Source: Pseudarthrobacter sulfonivorans (GTDB taxonomy: Bacteria > Actinomycetota > Actinomycetes > Actinomycetales > Micrococcaceae). Taken from it: a DNA stretch of 64,000 nucleotides. The DNA is taken from positions 186,001-250,000 of the forward strand of contig NZ_JACXBW010000005.1 of the NCBI RefSeq assembly GCF_014712225.1. The letters run 5' to 3'. Below are positions 9,730 through 18,016 of this stretch, piece by piece (the first letter of the stretch is position 1; every line of letters begins with the position of its first letter). The notes beneath the pieces are model-generated. The model saw only the letters and a list, made by a program, of their open reading frames with translations. It was not told the origin of the DNA and made no database searches. Position numbers and translations under genes: made by a program.

Positions 9730-9735
9730 TACGCT
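9730..9735 (+). promoter_or_regulatory. -10 element (TACGCT) of panB, leaderless arrangement
   Basis: TACGCT ends 6 nt before the panB ATG at 9742, so transcription would begin at or next to the start codon. No Shine-Dalgarno precedes this ATG. The -35 region is weak. Confidence 0.4.
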
Positions 9736-9741
9736 CTTGCC

Positions 9742-10647
9742 ATGGCCACAACCAATAGCTCCCACTCAAGCGCGTCCGCCGAAGTACCCGCACCCTACGG
9801 AAGCGGGCCCGCACCGGCGCAGGCGCCGTCGTCGGGGGCTTCCGCGAAGCCATCATCCAGAGTCCGGCTCCACCACCTGCAGCAGGCCAAGCGTGACGGC
9901 ACCAGGTTCGCCATGCTGACCGCCTATGAGCAGTACAGTGCCGAGATCTTCGACCAGGCCGGCATCGACGTCCTCCTGGTGGGAGACTCCGCCTCCAACA
10001 ACGTCTTTGGCAACGAGACCAGCCTGCCGGTGACCGTGGATGAACTCCTCCCGCTTTGCCGGGCCGTGGCCCGGTCGGCAAAACGCGCCCTGGTGGTCGC
10101 AGACCTGCCGTTCGGCAGTTACGAGGTCTCCGCCCAGCAGGCCGTGGCAACCGGCGTCCGGTTCCTCAAGGAAGGCCTGGCGCACGCCGTCAAAATCGAA
10201 GGCGGCAAGTACTACGCGGAGACGGTCCAAGCCATGGTGCAGGCGGGAGTTCCGGTCATGGCCCACATCGGGTTCACCCCGCAAAGTGAGCACGCACTGG
10301 GCGGGTATCGCGTCCAGGGCCGGGGCGACGACGCCCAGCGACTGATCGACGACGCCGTCGCGCTGGCTGAAGCGGGCGCGTTCAGTGTCCTGATGGAAAT
10401 GGTGCCCGCGGAGACCGCGGCTGCCGTCGACGCAGCAATTGACGTTCCGACGGTGGGGATAGGCGCCGGCAACGCAACCACCGGCCAGGTTCTGGTCTGG
10501 CAGGACATGGCCGGCCTCCGGGGCGGCCGGATGGCGAAGTTCGTGAAGCAGTACGCCGATCTCCGCACCACCCTCAGCGACGCGGCGAAGGCCTACGGCG
10601 AGGAAGTCCGGTCAGGACAGTTCCCGGGCCCTGAACACTCGTTCTAG
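9742..10647 (+). CDS. panB: 3-methyl-2-oxobutanoate hydroxymethyltransferase (ketopantoate hydroxymethyltransferase)
   Basis: Transfers a hydroxymethyl group from 5,10-methylene-THF to 2-ketoisovalerate, the first step of pantothenate/CoA synthesis; a cytoplasmic Mg-dependent decamer. Family motifs: [37 protein letters not shown] (Mg/substrate Asp), VKIEGG, HIGFTPQ, and a late [18 protein letters not shown]. The first 38 in-frame residues upstream of MATTNSS look non-coding, so I start at 9742 (301 residues). The N-terminal 35 residues are Ala/Ser/Pro-rich and variable. No panC/panD neighbours are present. It probably has its own leaderless promoter. Confidence 0.95.
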   Translation: MATTNSSHSSASAEVPAPYGSGPAPAQAPSSGASAKPSSRVRLHHLQQAKRDGTRFAMLTAYEQYSAEIFDQAGIDVLLVGDSASNNVFGNETSLPVTVDELLPLCRAVARSAKRALVVADLPFGSYEVSAQQAVATGVRFLKEGLAHAVKIEGGKYYAETVQAMVQAGVPVMAHIGFTPQSEHALGGYRVQGRGDDAQRLIDDAVALAEAGAFSVLMEMVPAETAAAVDAAIDVPTVGIGAGNATTGQVLVWQDMAGLRGGRMAKFVKQYADLRTTLSDAAKAYGEEVRSGQFPGPEHSF

Positions 10648-10669
10648 CGCAGCCGCCTAGGCCGGCGTC

Positions 10670-11260
10670 TTACTCCCCAGCGTTGGTGGCACCCTCTTTT
10701 GTGGCAACGCCGTCGACCTTGATGGCGGACACCTCGAACTCCAGGGTGATTTTGTCCGACACCAGGACCCCGCCGGAGTCCAGCGTGGTGTTCCATTTAA
10801 GCCCGAAATCCTGGCGGTTGATGCGACGGGAACCTTCGAAGCCGGCCCTCAGGTTGCCCATTGGATCCCGCTCGACGCCCATGAAGTCGATCGGAATCGA
10901 CACCTCCCGCGTGATGCCCCGGATGGTCACGCCTCCGCTGACAATGAAATGGCCTTCGTCCACCTGATCAACACGGTCGCTCACGAACGTGATCTCCGGG
11001 AACCGGGGAGCGTCAAAGAAGTCGTTGGTCCGCAGGTGCTGATCGCGGTCCGCATTCCGGGTATCGATGCTTGCGACCTTGATGCTTACCTGCACACCTG
11101 AGCGTTCAGGGGCATCCGGGTCGACGGTGATGGTGCCCTCGACATCATTGAAAGCTCCACGGACCTTGGTGACCATTGCGTGGCGGGTGGAAAAGCCGAT
11201 ACGCGTATGCGCCGGGTCGAAACGCCACTGACCTGCGTATTCCGGCCTGATGTCAGCCAT
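10670..11260 (-). CDS. YceI-family lipocalin-like protein
   Basis: 196-residue YceI domain, a beta-barrel family binding polyisoprenoids or other amphiphiles. Recognisable: W-x-F-D-P-A-H-T-R-I-G-F at the N terminus, then the FNDVEGTITVDPD, SIDTRNADRDQHL, FFDAPRFPEITF and GVTIRGITREV segments in family order. No signal peptide is visible, so this is a cytoplasmic-type member. A strong AAGGAGG precedes the start. It is convergent with panB and followed by a small SPOR-like gene's region upstream. Confidence 0.9.
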   Translation of the reverse strand: MADIRPEYAGQWRFDPAHTRIGFSTRHAMVTKVRGAFNDVEGTITVDPDAPERSGVQVSIKVASIDTRNADRDQHLRTNDFFDAPRFPEITFVSDRVDQVDEGHFIVSGGVTIRGITREVSIPIDFMGVERDPMGNLRAGFEGSRRINRQDFGLKWNTTLDSGGVLVSDKITLEFEVSAIKVDGVATKEGATNAGE

Positions 11261-11283
11261 GACGTGCCTCCTTGCGGTACGGT

Positions 11284-11448
11284 TCAGTCCTCGTCGCCTT
11301 TTTCCCAGGATTCGTTGCGGGCACGGACTTTCTCCAGCGCGTGCTCCGCCTCTTCACGTGTCTTGTACGGGCCAATCAGCTGGCTCCAGTCAGAGAGCGC
11401 GTCCTCTTCCACTTCGTGGGTATTCACGTTGTACCAGTACTCAGTCAT
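11284..11448 (-). CDS. small SPOR-like hypothetical protein (54 aa)
   Basis: Begins MTEYWYNVNTHEVEEDALS, preceded by the Shine-Dalgarno GAGGAG. The second half, SQLIGPYKTREEAEHALEKV, has the G-P-Y/F-x-T-x-x-E-A-x-x-A-L wording of SPOR repeats, which bind denuded peptidoglycan glycans, but only one half-repeat and no membrane anchor is present. High in acidic residues. The longer in-frame start at 11532 is rejected because of the Shine-Dalgarno position and composition. Function unknown. It is divergent from map, with 120 bp between the starts. Confidence 0.75.
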   Translation of the reverse strand: MTEYWYNVNTHEVEEDALSDWSQLIGPYKTREEAEHALEKVRARNESWEKGDED

Positions 11449-11493
11449 CGATGCTCCTCGTTCCGGCTTGCAGGAGGCCCCGCTGTGATCCAC

Positions 11494-11504
11494 GTAACGT
11501 AACA
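11494..11504. promoter_or_regulatory. tandem GTAAC repeat in the SPOR-like/map intergenic region
   Basis: GTAAC immediately followed by GTAACA. The same adjacent GTAAC(A) doublet occurs upstream of the LysM gene at 48006-48017. This resembles direct-repeat sites reported for MtrA-type response regulators, but one site is weak evidence. Confidence 0.25.
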
Positions 11505-11556
11505 GCAGATGCGGACAGGTTGGGGCTTCCATTACTTGGCGTTCTGCGGCGCCTTA

Positions 11557-11562
11557 TATGAT
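11557..11562 (+). promoter_or_regulatory. -10 element (TATGAT) of map, leaderless arrangement
   Basis: TATGAT ends 6 nt before the map ATG at 11569; no ribosome-binding site lies between. A start of transcription at the A of ATG would give a leaderless mRNA. Confidence 0.55.
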
Positions 11563-11568
11563 CAATGT

Positions 11569-12447
11569 ATGCCTTCCCTCGCCTCAACTGCACCTACCGG
11601 AACCCTGACCAGGGGAACCGTCAGCCCGCAGCTCCCCGTTCCGGCGTCCATCCCGCGGCCGGAGTACGTGGGCAAGCCCGGCCCGGCCAAGTTCACCGGC
11701 TCGGAGGTCAAGTCGGCCGAGACCGTTGAAAAGATCCGGATTGCCAGCAGGATCGCGGCCCGGGCCATTGTGGAAGTGGGGAAGCATATCCAGCCGGGAG
11801 TCACCACGGACCAGCTGGACAGAGTGGGTCACGAGTTCCTGTTGGACCACAAGGCCTACCCGTCCACCCTGGGCTACCGGGGATTTCCGAAGTCCCTGTG
11901 CTCATCGCTGAATGAGGTCATCTGCCATGGCATCCCGGACAGCACAGTGGTCCAGGACGGCGACATCATCAACATCGACATCACGGCCTTCATTAACGGC
12001 GTGCACGGCGATACCAACTACACCTTCCTGGTAGGGGACGTCGACGAGGAATCACGCCTCCTGGTGGAGCGCACCCACGAGTCGCTCAACCGGGCCATCA
12101 AAGCCGTGGCCCCGGGCCGGGAAATCAACGTGATCGGCCGTGCCATCCAGTCCTACGCCAAGCGCTTTGGCTACGGCGTGGTGCGCGACTTCACCGGTCA
12201 CGGCGTGGGTGAAGCGTTCCACACCGGCCTGATCATCCCCCACTACGATGCCGCCCCTGCCTACAGCACCGTGATCGAGCCTGGAATGGTCTTCACCATC
12301 GAACCCATGCTGACCCTGGGCACCATCGAATGGGACATGTGGGAGGACGACTGGACAGTTGTCACCCGCGACCACAAACGGACCGCCCAGTTTGAACACA
12401 CCCTGCTGGTGACTGACTCCGGCGCCGAAATCCTCACGCTCCCCTAA
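11569..12447 (+). CDS. map: methionine aminopeptidase, type Ic
   Basis: Removes N-terminal Met from nascent proteins; a dinuclear-metal cytoplasmic enzyme. 292 residues. Metal ligands are in place: Asp in INIDITAF, Asp in VHGDTN, His in FTGHGVGE, Glu in FTIEPM and Glu in QFEHTL. The roughly 40-residue N-terminal extension with proline motifs ([19 protein letters not shown]) matches the type Ic form (M. tuberculosis MetAP1c), which is thought to dock on the ribosome. I start at 11569 because a -10 box lies 6 nt upstream, the 20-residue in-frame extension is not protein-like, and the length matches the family. Confidence 0.96.
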   Translation: MPSLASTAPTGTLTRGTVSPQLPVPASIPRPEYVGKPGPAKFTGSEVKSAETVEKIRIASRIAARAIVEVGKHIQPGVTTDQLDRVGHEFLLDHKAYPSTLGYRGFPKSLCSSLNEVICHGIPDSTVVQDGDIINIDITAFINGVHGDTNYTFLVGDVDEESRLLVERTHESLNRAIKAVAPGREINVIGRAIQSYAKRFGYGVVRDFTGHGVGEAFHTGLIIPHYDAAPAYSTVIEPGMVFTIEPMLTLGTIEWDMWEDDWTVVTRDHKRTAQFEHTLLVTDSGAEILTLP

Positions 12448-12499
12448 TTATCCCCGGTCAGCCGCCCGGCCTGCCCGCCCTGCCACGAACGGAACAACA

Positions 12500-13303
12500 T
12501 TGGCCAACAAGGACGAGAAGTCGCACAAAAAAGCCCCGCTGATCGGCATCGACATCGGCGGTACCGGGATCAAGGGCGGCATTGTCGACCTGAAGAAGGG
12601 CAAGGTCCTGGGTGAACGGTTCCGTGTTCCCACTCCCCAGCCGGCCACCCCTGAGGCCGTAGCCGAAGTGGTGGCACAGGTCGTGGCCGAGCTTTCCGGC
12701 CGCCCCGAGGCTCCGGCCGCCGATTCGCCGGTGGGCGTCACGTTCCCCGGCATCATCCAGCACGGTGTGGTGCATTCCGCGGCGAATGTGGACAAGAGCT
12801 GGCTCAACACGGACATCGACGCCCTGCTCACGGCGCGTCTGGGCCGCCCGGTAGAGGTCATCAACGACGCCGACGCCGCCGGGCTGGCTGAGGCGCGGTA
12901 CGGCGCAGGCGCCGGGATTGACGGCACGGTCCTGGTCATCACCCTGGGCACCGGAATCGGGTCGGCCTTTATCTTCAACGGCAACCTGGTACCGAACGCC
13001 GAGCTGGGCCACCTGGAGATTGACGGCTTCGACGCTGAGACCAAAGCGTCCGCCGTGGCCCGCGAGCGGGACGGCCTGACCTGGGACCAGTACAGCGTGC
13101 TGCTGCAGCGCTATTTCTCGCACGTCGAGTTTCTTTTCTCCCCGGAGCTGTTCATTGTGGGCGGCGGCATCTCCAAGCGCGCGGACGAATACTTGCCCAA
13201 CCTGAAGCTCCGCACCCCCATAGTCCCCGCTGAGCTGAAGAACGAGGCGGGAATCGTGGGCGCCGCCGTCGAAATCGCTGTGAAGCACAAGCTCACCAAG
13301 TAG
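12500..13303 (+). CDS. ppgK: polyphosphate glucokinase
   Basis: Phosphorylates glucose using polyphosphate (often also ATP), feeding glycolysis; a hallmark of high-GC Gram-positives. 267 residues with the ROK-fold phosphate loop GIDIGGTGIKGG, a second phosphate motif VLVITLGTGIGSA, substrate loop VTFPGII and the ELGHLEIDG hexose-binding segment. The ROK zinc cysteines are absent, as expected for PpgK. The start is TTG at 12500 (ANKDEKSHKKAP follows); no better start is available. A related Arthrobacter enzyme is known as a polyphosphate glucomannokinase, so mannose may also be used. The SDR gene starts 2 nt after its stop. Confidence 0.93.
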   Translation: MANKDEKSHKKAPLIGIDIGGTGIKGGIVDLKKGKVLGERFRVPTPQPATPEAVAEVVAQVVAELSGRPEAPAADSPVGVTFPGIIQHGVVHSAANVDKSWLNTDIDALLTARLGRPVEVINDADAAGLAEARYGAGAGIDGTVLVITLGTGIGSAFIFNGNLVPNAELGHLEIDGFDAETKASAVARERDGLTWDQYSVLLQRYFSHVEFLFSPELFIVGGGISKRADEYLPNLKLRTPIVPAELKNEAGIVGAAVEIAVKHKLTK

Positions 13304-13305
13304 CG

Positions 13306-14079
13306 TTGACTGACTTGGCTGCCCCGCGGCCCCGGGTGCCGGTGATGATCGTTACCGGTGCCAGCAGGGGCATCGGGGCGGCCATCGCCCGCCGCGCTGC
13401 CGGCGAGGGCTACGCCGTGGTCGTCAACTATTCCGCCGACGCCGCCGGCGCCCGTTCGGTGGTGCAGGACATCACCGGTGCGGGCGGAAAAGCCGTTGGC
13501 GTCCTAGCGGACGTGAGCGACCCGGCTGCCGTGGAAGCCCTGTTCGCGGCGGCTGACGGCCTGGGCCATCTGGCAGCGGTGGTGAACAATGCGGGCATCA
13601 CCGGGAACCTGATTGGCAAACTCGCCGACGTTCCCGCGGAGACGGTGCGGCGGGTCATCGACGTCAACGTGTCCGGCCTGATCTACGTGTGCCAGGCCGC
13701 TGTCCGCAGGCTTGGGCGGAACAGCGGCGGCACGGGCGGCTCCATCATCAACATCTCCTCCACTGCCACGAAGGCAGGTTCGCCCGGCACGTGGGCACAC
13801 TACGCCGCGTCCAAGGGCGCCGTGGATGTCCTCACGGTGGGTTTGGCGGCTGAGGTCGCGGAACAGGGGATCCGGGTCAACTGCGTGGCGCCCGGCAGTA
13901 CCAACACGGGACTGCACGCCGCAGCCGGAATGCCGGACCGGATGGAGCGACTCAACTCGGCCATTCCCATGGGACGGGGCGCGGAGCCGCATGAGGTTGC
14001 GGCAGCGGTGATGTGGCTGATGTCCGCGGAGGCCAGTTACATCACCGGCGCGGTGCTGCCCGTCTCCGGCGGCGGCTAA
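13306..14079 (+). CDS. short-chain dehydrogenase/reductase
   Basis: NAD(P)-dependent oxidoreductase of the classical SDR family, 257 residues. Motifs: TGASRGIG nucleotide loop (residues 18-25), NNAG, a Ser in NISSTATK, the YxxxK pair in HYAASKGAV, and a C-terminal SYITGAVLPVSGGG. The TTG start lies 2 nt after the ppgK stop without its own Shine-Dalgarno, so it is probably translated by coupling. Substrate unknown; the context suggests a sugar or acyl substrate, but FabG-like and glucose-dehydrogenase-like SDRs cannot be separated here. Confidence 0.88.
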   Translation: MTDLAAPRPRVPVMIVTGASRGIGAAIARRAAGEGYAVVVNYSADAAGARSVVQDITGAGGKAVGVLADVSDPAAVEALFAAADGLGHLAAVVNNAGITGNLIGKLADVPAETVRRVIDVNVSGLIYVCQAAVRRLGRNSGGTGGSIINISSTATKAGSPGTWAHYAASKGAVDVLTVGLAAEVAEQGIRVNCVAPGSTNTGLHAAAGMPDRMERLNSAIPMGRGAEPHEVAAAVMWLMSAEASYITGAVLPVSGGG

Positions 14080-14191
14080 AGGCGCCCACCACAGATGACG
14101 GCGCAGCGGCCGGCTTGATGCCCGTTGCGCACCGCATCGCTGGTGTGCGATCATTCCCGTAATCGTGATCCATCGGCAGGAGGTGAGACCC

Positions 14192-14251
14192 ATGTACGCA
14201 GTATCCGCAATGGGCGCTCCCCGGCAGTCCGGGATCGCGCGGCTGAACTAG
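14192..14251 (+). CDS. predicted leader peptide (19 aa) upstream of the patatin-like gene
   Basis: MYAVSAMGAPRQSGIARLN then TAG. It is preceded at 14178-14186 by AGGAGGTGA, a full match to the 16S 3' end, 5 nt before ATG, the best Shine-Dalgarno I see in this window. It ends inside the loop of a hairpin (14212-14269) just before the next gene and is not in frame with it. Size, position and structure suggest translational or transcriptional attenuation. Short and unverified. Confidence 0.5.
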   Translation: MYAVSAMGAPRQSGIARLN

Positions 14252-14269
14252 TCGCAGCCGGGAGCGCCC
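14212..14269 (+). promoter_or_regulatory. hairpin overlapping the leader peptide (possible attenuator)
   Basis: GGGCGCTCCCCGG (14212-14224) pairs with CCGGGAGCGCCC (14258-14269) with one bulged C. The left arm lies inside the leader ORF and its stop codon sits in the loop, so a ribosome on the leader would melt the stem. No U-run follows. Upstream, 14127-14148 forms another small stem (GCGCACC with GGTGTGC, one GU pair), a possible alternative structure. Confidence 0.45.
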
Positions 14270-14297
14270 GCCAGGCAATTCGCGAAAGACGGCTCCC

Positions 14298-15281
14298 ATG
14301 AACACAACACCTTCATCAGCTTTCCGATTCCCCCCAACAACGGCCTCCCACCGGCAGTGGTCCGGTCAGGATCAGCCGCAGGCCGACGCCCCGCAGCGCG
14401 GGCACGTGGCGGGCGGGCGGGCGCTGGTCCTCGGCGGCGGTGGATCGACAGGCAACGCGTGGCTGATCGGCGTCATCGCCGGCCTGTCCGATGCCGGGCT
14501 GGATGTGACCGAGGCCGATCTGGTCATCGGCACATCGGCCGGCTCCACGGCCGCGGCCCAGCTGGCCGGCGCGACCCCGGCGGAACTGCTTGCCGCCATC
14601 CTTGCCGCCGCGCCGCAGCAACGCACCGGTCCCCGGGGCGGCCGCGTTCCGATCGGGCCGACGGCGGACCACCTGCAGCGAACGGGCAGGATCATCGCCG
14701 CCGCTGAGGATGCGGCCGACATGCGCCGCAGAGTGGGCGCGGCGGCGCTCGACATGGCTGCGGCATCGGAGGGTTCCGGGCAAATGCGGTGGCGCGCGAC
14801 CGTTGCCGCCCGGCTGCCCAGTCAGCGCTGGCCGCAACGAACGGTACTCATCACGGCGGTGGATGCCCCTACCGGTGAACCGGTCGTATTCGACCGCCGG
14901 AGCGGAGTCGACCTGGTGGACGCCGTTGCCGCCAGCTGTGCCAGTGGCTTCGCATACAGGATCGGGGACAACCAATATATCGACGGCGGCTACCGACGCA
15001 ACGAGAATGCCGACCTGGCCGCCGGATACGGGCGGGTACTGGTGCTGTCGCCCTTCGGTGGCAGAACACGGACGCCGTTGGAGTGGGGCATGCAGCTTGC
15101 AGCACAGGTCGACGAGCTACGCGCAGGCGGCAGCCGGGTCGAAACGATCTTCCCGGACAACGGCTCCGAGCACATGTTCGGCGCCAATGCGATGGATCTG
15201 TCGCTGCGTCCGTCCGCTGCCCGGACGGGTTATGACCAAGGCAGGGCCCTTGCCGGGCGGCTCACCGAATTCTGGCGGTAG
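14298..15281 (+). CDS. patatin-like phospholipase family protein
   Basis: Predicted Ser-Asp dyad lipid acyl hydrolase, 327 residues. The oxyanion glycine loop LGGGGSTGNAW, the nucleophile elbow GTSAGS (catalytic Ser) and the DGGY motif (catalytic Asp, around YIDGGYRRNENADLA) are all present in patatin order. No signal peptide or membrane segment, so probably cytoplasmic. The N-terminal 30 residues are low-complexity. Its own ribosome-binding site is weak (GAAAGACGG), in contrast to the leader peptide just upstream, which may control it. Substrate unknown. Confidence 0.85.
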   Translation: MNTTPSSAFRFPPTTASHRQWSGQDQPQADAPQRGHVAGGRALVLGGGGSTGNAWLIGVIAGLSDAGLDVTEADLVIGTSAGSTAAAQLAGATPAELLAAILAAAPQQRTGPRGGRVPIGPTADHLQRTGRIIAAAEDAADMRRRVGAAALDMAAASEGSGQMRWRATVAARLPSQRWPQRTVLITAVDAPTGEPVVFDRRSGVDLVDAVAASCASGFAYRIGDNQYIDGGYRRNENADLAAGYGRVLVLSPFGGRTRTPLEWGMQLAAQVDELRAGGSRVETIFPDNGSEHMFGANAMDLSLRPSAARTGYDQGRALAGRLTEFWR

Positions 15282-15310
15282 CCGGGCTTCCCGGCCACCG
15301 GCACCACTGC

Positions 15311-15817
15311 CTACAGCGGGCTCTTCTCCGAGCTCCTGGTGCTCTTCGCTGCCGGCCCGGCGGTTTCTTCCACCGACTCATGGCGGAGCAAGGCAATGGC
15401 CGTCTCGAAGTCCTCCAAGGATTCGAACGCCTGGTACACGCTGGCGAAGCGCAGGTATGCAACCTGGTCAAGCTTCTGCAGCGGGCCCAGGATCACAAGA
15501 CCCACTTCGTGCGCTTCGATCTCCGCAGCCCCCGAGGCGCGGATCTGTTCCTCCACCTCTTGGGCAAGGAGCGCGAGGTCATCCTCGCTGACCGGGCGGC
15601 CCTGGCACGCTTTGCGGACACCGTTGATGACTTTACTGCGGCTGAAGGGTTCACCGACACCGGAACGCTTGATGACCGAAAGGCTGGTGGTTTCCACCGT
15701 CGTGAACCTGCGGCCACACTCGGGGCACTGACGGCGGCGCCTGATGGCCGAACCGTCGTCTGTCATGCGGCTGTCCACAACGCGGGAGTCCGGATTGCGG
15801 CAGAACGGACAGTACAT
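15311..15817 (-). CDS. nrdR: transcriptional repressor NrdR
   Basis: Represses ribonucleotide reductase genes by sensing (d)ATP. 168 residues: an N-terminal zinc ribbon (MYCPFC...CPECGRRF, two CxxC pairs) then an ATP-cone domain ([49 protein letters not shown]). The C-terminal 20 residues are extra and Ser/Ala-rich. The Shine-Dalgarno GGAGGAGGGG precedes the ATG. No nrd structural genes are in the window. A long inverted repeat with two NrdR-box-like palindromes lies 60-110 bp upstream. Confidence 0.96.
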   Translation of the reverse strand: MYCPFCRNPDSRVVDSRMTDDGSAIRRRRQCPECGRRFTTVETTSLSVIKRSGVGEPFSRSKVINGVRKACQGRPVSEDDLALLAQEVEEQIRASGAAEIEAHEVGLVILGPLQKLDQVAYLRFASVYQAFESLEDFETAIALLRHESVEETAGPAAKSTRSSEKSPL

Positions 15818-15875
15818 GGTGTCCCCTCCTCCATCGTCAGCTAGCGGTCTACGAGTGATCTTACGTCATGAAGGA

Positions 15876-15929
15876 GCCCGCTTGCACTACATGTAGTGGT
15901 GGTCCCAACTACATGTAGTGCAAGCGGGC
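15876..15929. repeat. 22-bp-arm perfect inverted repeat containing two CACTACATGTAGTG-type palindromes
   Basis: Arms 15876-15897 and 15908-15929 are exact reverse complements with a 10-nt loop. Each arm contains the self-complementary ACTACATGTAGT. The palindromes match the NrdR-box core (C-W-A-N-A-T-N-T-W-G) and their centres are 22 bp apart, two helical turns. The repeat lies between the hisD stop and the nrdR start (both minus strand). It may be the hisD terminator, an nrdR operator, or both. Common NrdR-box spacing is about 31-32 bp, so this is not a standard pair. Confidence 0.6.
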
Positions 15930-15942
15930 CCGTTCCGCGGAC

Positions 15943-17319
15943 TCAGGCAGTCCCGGCGAAACGTGCCGTGACCGCCTGGCCGTGCGCCGGCAGGTCCTCG
16001 GCACCGGAAAGGCTGACGATGTGGCCGCTGACTTCCTGCAGCGCGGCCCGGCTGTAGTTGACCACCTGGATGGCGCGGAGGAAAGTGGTCACGTTCAGGC
16101 CGGAGGAGAACGCCGCCGTACCGCTGGTGGGCAACACGTGGTTGGAGCCGGCACAGTAGTCCCCCAGGCTGACGGGACTGTAGTCCCCCACGAATATGGC
16201 GCCCGCATTCCGGATTCTGGCGGCAACCGCGGAGGCGTCGGCGGTCATGATTTCCAGGTGCTCGGCAGCATACGCATCGCAGGCTGCAACGCCCTGATCG
16301 AGGTCCTCCACGAGGACGACGCCGGACTGGGGCCCGGACAGTGCCTCGCACACCCTGGCTGAGTGCTTGGTGGCGGCCGCCTGCCGGTCCAGTTCACTGC
16401 GGACGGCGGCCGCAAGATCCTCCGAGTCGGTGATGAGAACCGAAGCGGCCTTGGGGTCGTGTTCGGCCTGGCTGATGAGGTCGGCAGCTACAAGGTCCGG
16501 CTGCGCCGAGGAATCGGCCAGAATGGCGATCTCGGTGGTACCGGCCTCGGAGTCGATGCCCACTACGCCTTTGACAAGCCGCTTCGCAGTGGCCACAAAG
16601 ATGTTGCCGGGACCGGTGACCACATCAACGGGCTCCAGGGCCGGTCCCGCGTCAGAGGCCTCCACCCCGTACGCGAACGCCGCGATCGCCTGCGCCCCGC
16701 CGATGGCGTACACCTCGCTGATGCCGAGCAGGGCGGCCGCAGCAAGAATGGTGGGGTGCGGGAGTCCCCCGAAGTCTTTCTGCGGCGGGGATGCAAGGGC
16801 GATGGATTCCACTCCGGCGGCCAGCGCCGGGACAACGTTCATGATGACCGAGGACGGGTAGACCGCCAAACCGCCGGGAACGTAGAGCCCCACACGCGAG
16901 ACCGGCACCCAGTTCTGGCTCACCAGAGCGCCGTCGCCGAGTTCGACGTCGACGTTGCGCGGCCGCTGCCCGTCCGCGAACTGCCGCGCACGGCTGATGG
17001 ATTCTTCCAGCGCGCTGCGGACGGCCGGGTCCAGTTCGGCCAGGGCCTTCGCCAGCGAGTCGGCCGGAACGCGGGGGTGCACCTGGTCAACTCCGTCGAA
17101 CCGCCGGGCAAGGTCGCTGAGGGCGGCGAACCCCTGCTGGCGGACCGCATCGATGATGTGAAGGACCTTTTCTTCAGCGTCCGCCACGGTGTTCTGCCTA
17201 GCGCGGGGCACGGCGGCGCGCAGGCCGGCCAATGTCAGTCCCCGTCCCCGCAGGTCGACTGTCCGGAAGTTGACGGTTGCGGCTGGCAGGGTTGCTGGAA
17301 ATTCAGGAGAAATGGTCAC
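15943..17319 (-). CDS. hisD: histidinol dehydrogenase
   Basis: Catalyses the last two steps of histidine synthesis, L-histidinol to L-histidine, using NAD and Zn. 458 residues, slightly above the usual 430-440. Seen: [51 protein letters not shown], the zinc/catalytic segment LISQAEHDP, and [18 protein letters not shown] near the C terminus. The start is GTG at 17319, directly preceded by TAAAAT-N6, hence a leaderless promoter. No other his genes are nearby here, although hisD often heads a his operon. Confidence 0.96.
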   Translation of the reverse strand: MTISPEFPATLPAATVNFRTVDLRGRGLTLAGLRAAVPRARQNTVADAEEKVLHIIDAVRQQGFAALSDLARRFDGVDQVHPRVPADSLAKALAELDPAVRSALEESISRARQFADGQRPRNVDVELGDGALVSQNWVPVSRVGLYVPGGLAVYPSSVIMNVVPALAAGVESIALASPPQKDFGGLPHPTILAAAALLGISEVYAIGGAQAIAAFAYGVEASDAGPALEPVDVVTGPGNIFVATAKRLVKGVVGIDSEAGTTEIAILADSSAQPDLVAADLISQAEHDPKAASVLITDSEDLAAAVRSELDRQAAATKHSARVCEALSGPQSGVVLVEDLDQGVAACDAYAAEHLEIMTADASAVAARIRNAGAIFVGDYSPVSLGDYCAGSNHVLPTSGTAAFSSGLNVTTFLRAIQVVNYSRAALQEVSGHIVSLSGAEDLPAHGQAVTARFAGTA

Positions 17320-17325
17320 CGGTTC

Positions 17326-17331
17326 ATTTTA
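17326..17331 (-). promoter_or_regulatory. -10 element (TAAAAT) of hisD, leaderless arrangement
   Basis: TAAAAT on the minus strand, 6 nt before the hisD GTG, overlapping the stop codon of the upstream membrane-protein gene. No Shine-Dalgarno lies between it and the start. Confidence 0.6.
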
Positions 17332-17862
17332 CGCGCCGGGCGAGGTGCCTTCGGCGACGGGTGCGCTCCCGGCGTCGGGCCCCTTCCGGAGCAGGTTGAG
17401 CAGGCTCAGGGCAAACACTGACACTGCTGTTGCGGCCGGCCACAACAGTAGTACGGACAACGAGCGGAGGGAGAACGCCACACTGGCAACGAACGTCGGA
17501 TCCACTGCCGGGCCCCACAACCGCCCCGACAACACCCCTGTTTGCCAGGCAAGGATGGCGCCCACGAGGCCGCCTGCCAGGCTCAGGAGAAAGGCCGGCT
17601 GCGCAGCACGGCCGCCCTTGTCGGTCAGGAATACGGCTACGAGGCAGCCGGCGAAGACCAAGAGACCGCCGAGCGTGAGGTCACGCGGCAACCACACTTC
17701 CGGATTGGTCCCGTCACCCAACGCAGGAGTGCGCGTGATCAGGTTCAGTCCACCGGGTGCGAGCAGCCACCACAGCAGCCCCACCGGAACACCGCCCGCC
17801 GCGGCAGCACCAAACCATGTCCATGGCAGCCGGGCAGAAGGGTGGCTGATGTGTTTTTCCAT
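17329..17862 (-). CDS. hypothetical integral membrane protein
   Basis: 177 residues beginning MEKHISHPSARLPWTW. About four hydrophobic helices are visible (VPVGLLWWLLAP, LTLGGLLVFAGCLVAVFL, PAFLLSLAGGLVGAILAW, LSVLLLWPAATAVSVFALSLL), so a cytoplasmic-membrane protein. I do not recognise the family. The start at 17862 is preferred over 17901 because a TAAGGT box lies 7 nt before it. The gene sits just upstream of hisD on the same strand; hisD has its own promoter inside this gene's 3' end. Confidence 0.7.
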   Translation of the reverse strand: MEKHISHPSARLPWTWFGAAAAGGVPVGLLWWLLAPGGLNLITRTPALGDGTNPEVWLPRDLTLGGLLVFAGCLVAVFLTDKGGRAAQPAFLLSLAGGLVGAILAWQTGVLSGRLWGPAVDPTFVASVAFSLRSLSVLLLWPAATAVSVFALSLLNLLRKGPDAGSAPVAEGTSPGA

Positions 17863-17869
17863 GAAACAA

Positions 17870-17875
17870 ACCTTA
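17870..17875 (-). promoter_or_regulatory. -10 element (TAAGGT) of the membrane-protein gene, leaderless arrangement
   Basis: TAAGGT on the minus strand with 7 nt to the ATG at 17862. There is no clear Shine-Dalgarno unless the AAGG inside the box itself is used. Confidence 0.4.
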
Positions 17876-17965
17876 ACAAATGTGGCTGTGCATTGCCGCA
17901 TGACGTGGGTGGTCAGCCGATTCCGCTGTGCACGGCCGGAGCAATACGCTTAAGGGAGAATTCAT

Positions 17966-18016
17966 ATGAGCATGTTGAGGGAGCAGTTTTACGATGTCAG
18001 ATGCAGCGCCGTTTGA
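17966..18016 (+). CDS. possible 16-aa upstream ORF overlapping the flavin reductase start
   Basis: MSMLREQFYDVRCSAV then TGA. AAGGGAGAA precedes its ATG at a good spacing, and its stop lies 20 nt inside the flavin reductase gene in another frame. Translation of it would pass over the downstream ribosome-binding site, so it could couple or limit expression. Speculative because of length. Confidence 0.3.
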   Translation: MSMLREQFYDVRCSAV

